DNA from: an uncultured Beijerinckiaceae bacterium
GTDB lineage: Bacteria > Pseudomonadota > Alphaproteobacteria > Rhizobiales > Beijerinckiaceae
Direction of reading: 5' to 3'
Assembly: GCA_937863205.1 (NCBI GenBank)
Contig: CALMGA010000259.1
Coordinates: forward strand, 1-14,520
DNA: 14,520 nucleotides
Position numbers and translations under genes: made by a program. Below the pieces are notes generated by a model. It saw only the letters and a list, made by a program, of their open reading frames with translations, was not told where the DNA came from and did not search any database. This document shows, one piece after another, positions 13,221 through 14,520 of the stretch (positions within the stretch are counted from its first letter, which is position 1; every line of letters starts with the position of its first letter).

Positions 13221-13573
13221 ATGAAGCCTTTCTGACGCGCGCTTTCTAAGGCCGGCTACTCGGGCCGGCAAGGTTGCCGAAGGCCGGCGGGCGTCGCCGC
13301 GGTCGCCGTCGACGGTGCGGAGGGCCGAGGCCCGCCGGGTCTGCCGATAAAAAAGGCAGGACGAGCGCGGCTCCGCTTTCGCCCTGTGCGGCGGTTGCGC
13401 ACAAAAAAGCCCTATGTTACGGGGACCGCGCCGAGCGGAGACAGTCCGCGAGGGCGCAATCCGCGAACGAACGGTCTGGCGGCTGACACCTCGCGGCGCG
13501 AAACGCCGCGATCGCCCCGGGTCGGCCGCGGGCCAGGATTGCAGGTCGAGAGCGGGACGAGGGCGGGACGGTT
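13221..13573. promoter_or_regulatory. Divergent intergenic region ahead of the atp operon
   Basis: This 353-bp stretch separates the MgtC-like gene from atpH and should hold the promoters of both. Visible features are an inverted repeat GGGCC..GGCCC (13322-13333), a CTGCC/GGCAG stem around an A-rich loop (13341-13359), and a TATGTT (13413-13418) after a run of A's that could be a -10 box. The nearest -35-like TTGCGC (13395-13400) is only 12 bases away, which is too close. No ORF here looks real. Confidence 0.4.
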
Positions 13574-14152
13574 TTGGCGCGGGACAGTTCGGCGAAAGAA
13601 GAAACCTACGTCTCGGGTGTCGCCGGACGCTATGCCCAAGCCTTGTTCGATCTGGCCAGGGAATCGAACGCCACCGACACCGTCGGTGCCGATCTCGCCA
13701 CCTTCGGACGGCTCATGGACGAGAGCGACGATTTCCGCCGCTTCCTGCGCAGCCCGGCCATTCCCTCGGGGGAACAGGTGAAGGCGCTGGATGAGGTGTT
13801 GAAGCGCGCCGGCATCGCCGGCACCGCCGCCAACTTCCTCAAGCTTGTTTCCGCCAAGCGTCGCCTGTTCGCCGTCGCCGACATGATCCGCGACTACAAC
13901 AAGCTCAACGACGCGGAAAAGAACGTCGCCCGCGCCGAAGTGACCGTCGCCGAGCCGCTGAAGGAGGCGCACGTGCTCGCTCTCAAGGACGCGCTGGCCT
14001 CCGTGGCCGGTTCCGCCGACGTCAACGTCAAGATCACCGTCGATCCCGCCCTCATCGGCGGCATGGTCGTCAAGCTCGGCTCGCGGATGATCGACTCCTC
14101 GCTTCGCACCAAGCTCAACATGATGCGCACCCGCATGAAAGAGGTCGGCTGA
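13574..14152 (+). CDS. atpH: ATP synthase F1 subunit delta
   Basis: The delta subunit (OSCP homologue) of the F1Fo ATP synthase, part of the peripheral stalk joining the alpha3-beta3 head to Fo subunit b. It has 192 residues, normal for an alphaproteobacterial delta. The opening '[16 protein letters not shown]' (about 13-28), the helical N-terminal domain through '[19 protein letters not shown]', and the C-terminal signature '[33 protein letters not shown]' (broken here: [22 protein letters not shown]) are diagnostic. The start is TTG 13574, the only start that keeps the family N-terminus; G-rich sequence (GAGGGCGGGA) precedes it. Its stop overlaps the atpA start by one base (TGATG), so translation is coupled. 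It is the first gene of the atp operon in this window. Confidence 0.96.
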   Translation: MARDSSAKEETYVSGVAGRYAQALFDLARESNATDTVGADLATFGRLMDESDDFRRFLRSPAIPSGEQVKALDEVLKRAGIAGTAANFLKLVSAKRRLFAVADMIRDYNKLNDAEKNVARAEVTVAEPLKEAHVLALKDALASVAGSADVNVKITVDPALIGGMVVKLGSRMIDSSLRTKLNMMRTRMKEVG

Positions 14153-14520
14153 TGGATATCCGCGCCGCAGAAATCTCGGCGATCCTGAAGAACGAGATCG
14201 CCAACTTCGGCAACGAGGCCGAGGTGACGGAGGTCGGCCAGGTGCTGTCGGTGGGCGACGGTATCGCCCGCGTGTATGGCCTCGACCAGTGCCAGGCCGG
14301 CGAGATGGTCGAGTTCGAGACGGGCGTGCGCGGCATGGCGCTGAACCTCGAAGCCGACAACGTCGGCATCGTGATCTTCGGGGCCGACCGCGAGATCAAG
14401 GAAGGCCAGACGGTCAAGCGCACCGGCACCATCGTCGACGTGCCGGTCGGCAAGGAGCTGCTCGGCCGCGTCGTCGACGCGCTCGGCAACCCGATCGACG
14501 GCAAGGGCCCGATCAACGCG
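14152..14520 (+). CDS. atpA: ATP synthase F1 subunit alpha, N-terminal part (runs off window)
   Basis: The catalytic-head alpha subunit of the F1Fo ATP synthase, present for its first 123 codons. It begins [16 protein letters not shown], the amphipathic N-terminal helix that contacts delta. It then shows the beta-barrel crown ('[28 protein letters not shown]') and '[17 protein letters not shown]', ending at '[17 protein letters not shown]' shortly before the nucleotide-binding P-loop would come. The start overlaps the atpH stop in TGATG, with GAGGTCGG upstream acting as ribosome-binding site. Nothing is unusual in the visible part. Confidence 0.97.
   Translation, partial: MDIRAAEISAILKNEIANFGNEAEVTEVGQVLSVGDGIARVYGLDQCQAGEMVEFETGVRGMALNLEADNVGIVIFGADREIKEGQTVKRTGTIVDVPVGKELLGRVVDALGNPIDGKGPINA

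Noticed and set aside
13395..13418. Promoter TTGCGC...TATGTT for the atp operon
   Set aside because: The spacing is only 12 bases, too short for a sigma-70-type promoter, so it is mentioned only as part of the intergenic region.

Overview
The window is GC-rich, compact bacterial chromosome, most likely from an alphaproteobacterium of the Hyphomicrobiales (Rhizobiales). Four things point there: a GapR/DUF2312 nucleoid protein, an atpH-atpA junction with alphaproteobacterial-type proteins, the 'GCATCGGA..CCGAAAA' palindromic repeat commonly seen between rhizobial genes, and frequent GTG/TTG starts. The genus cannot be read from the sequence. There is no rRNA, tRNA, CRISPR array, insertion sequence or phage gene.

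Left part (1-2522). It opens inside a penicillin-binding protein 1C gene, of which the transpeptidase and C-terminal domains are present. A gene-poor stretch of about 1.3 kb follows. It holds a degenerate pair of palindromic repeats, one probable small secreted protein (1594-1815) and a weakly coding region.

Centre-left (2523-6104). Four same-strand genes form the most interesting block: a TIGR04282/DUF2064 nucleotidyl/glycosyltransferase-like protein, a radical SAM protein with a C-terminal SPASM-type cysteine set, a family 2 glycosyltransferase, and a nucleoside phosphorylase overlapping the glycosyltransferase by 4 bp. The combination suggests a small-molecule pathway in which a radical SAM step and a phosphorylase act around glycosyl transfer. 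TIGR04282 is associated with arsenosugar clusters, and adenosylhopane processing uses a comparable radical SAM/phosphorylase pair. Neither ArsM/ArsS nor HpnH/HpnG is recognisable here, so the product is unknown.

Centre (6105-9777). A small membrane protein converges on two minus-strand ATPase genes, a RecF/SMC-like AAA ATPase and a HerA-type ATPase. Divergent from them is gapR, whose product binds overtwisted DNA at replication forks and helps chromosome segregation.

Right part (9778-13235), all on the minus strand: a secreted DUF4189 cysteine-rich protein, a GNAT acetyltransferase almost abutting a 76-residue hypothetical protein, a spore-photoproduct-lyase-family radical SAM protein, and an MgtC/SapB membrane protein. 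The far right (13574-14520) is the start of the F1-ATPase operon: atpH complete, atpA cut by the window edge.

Start codons were chosen from ribosome-binding sites and family alignment from memory. No database search was possible, so family names rest on motifs visible in the translations.
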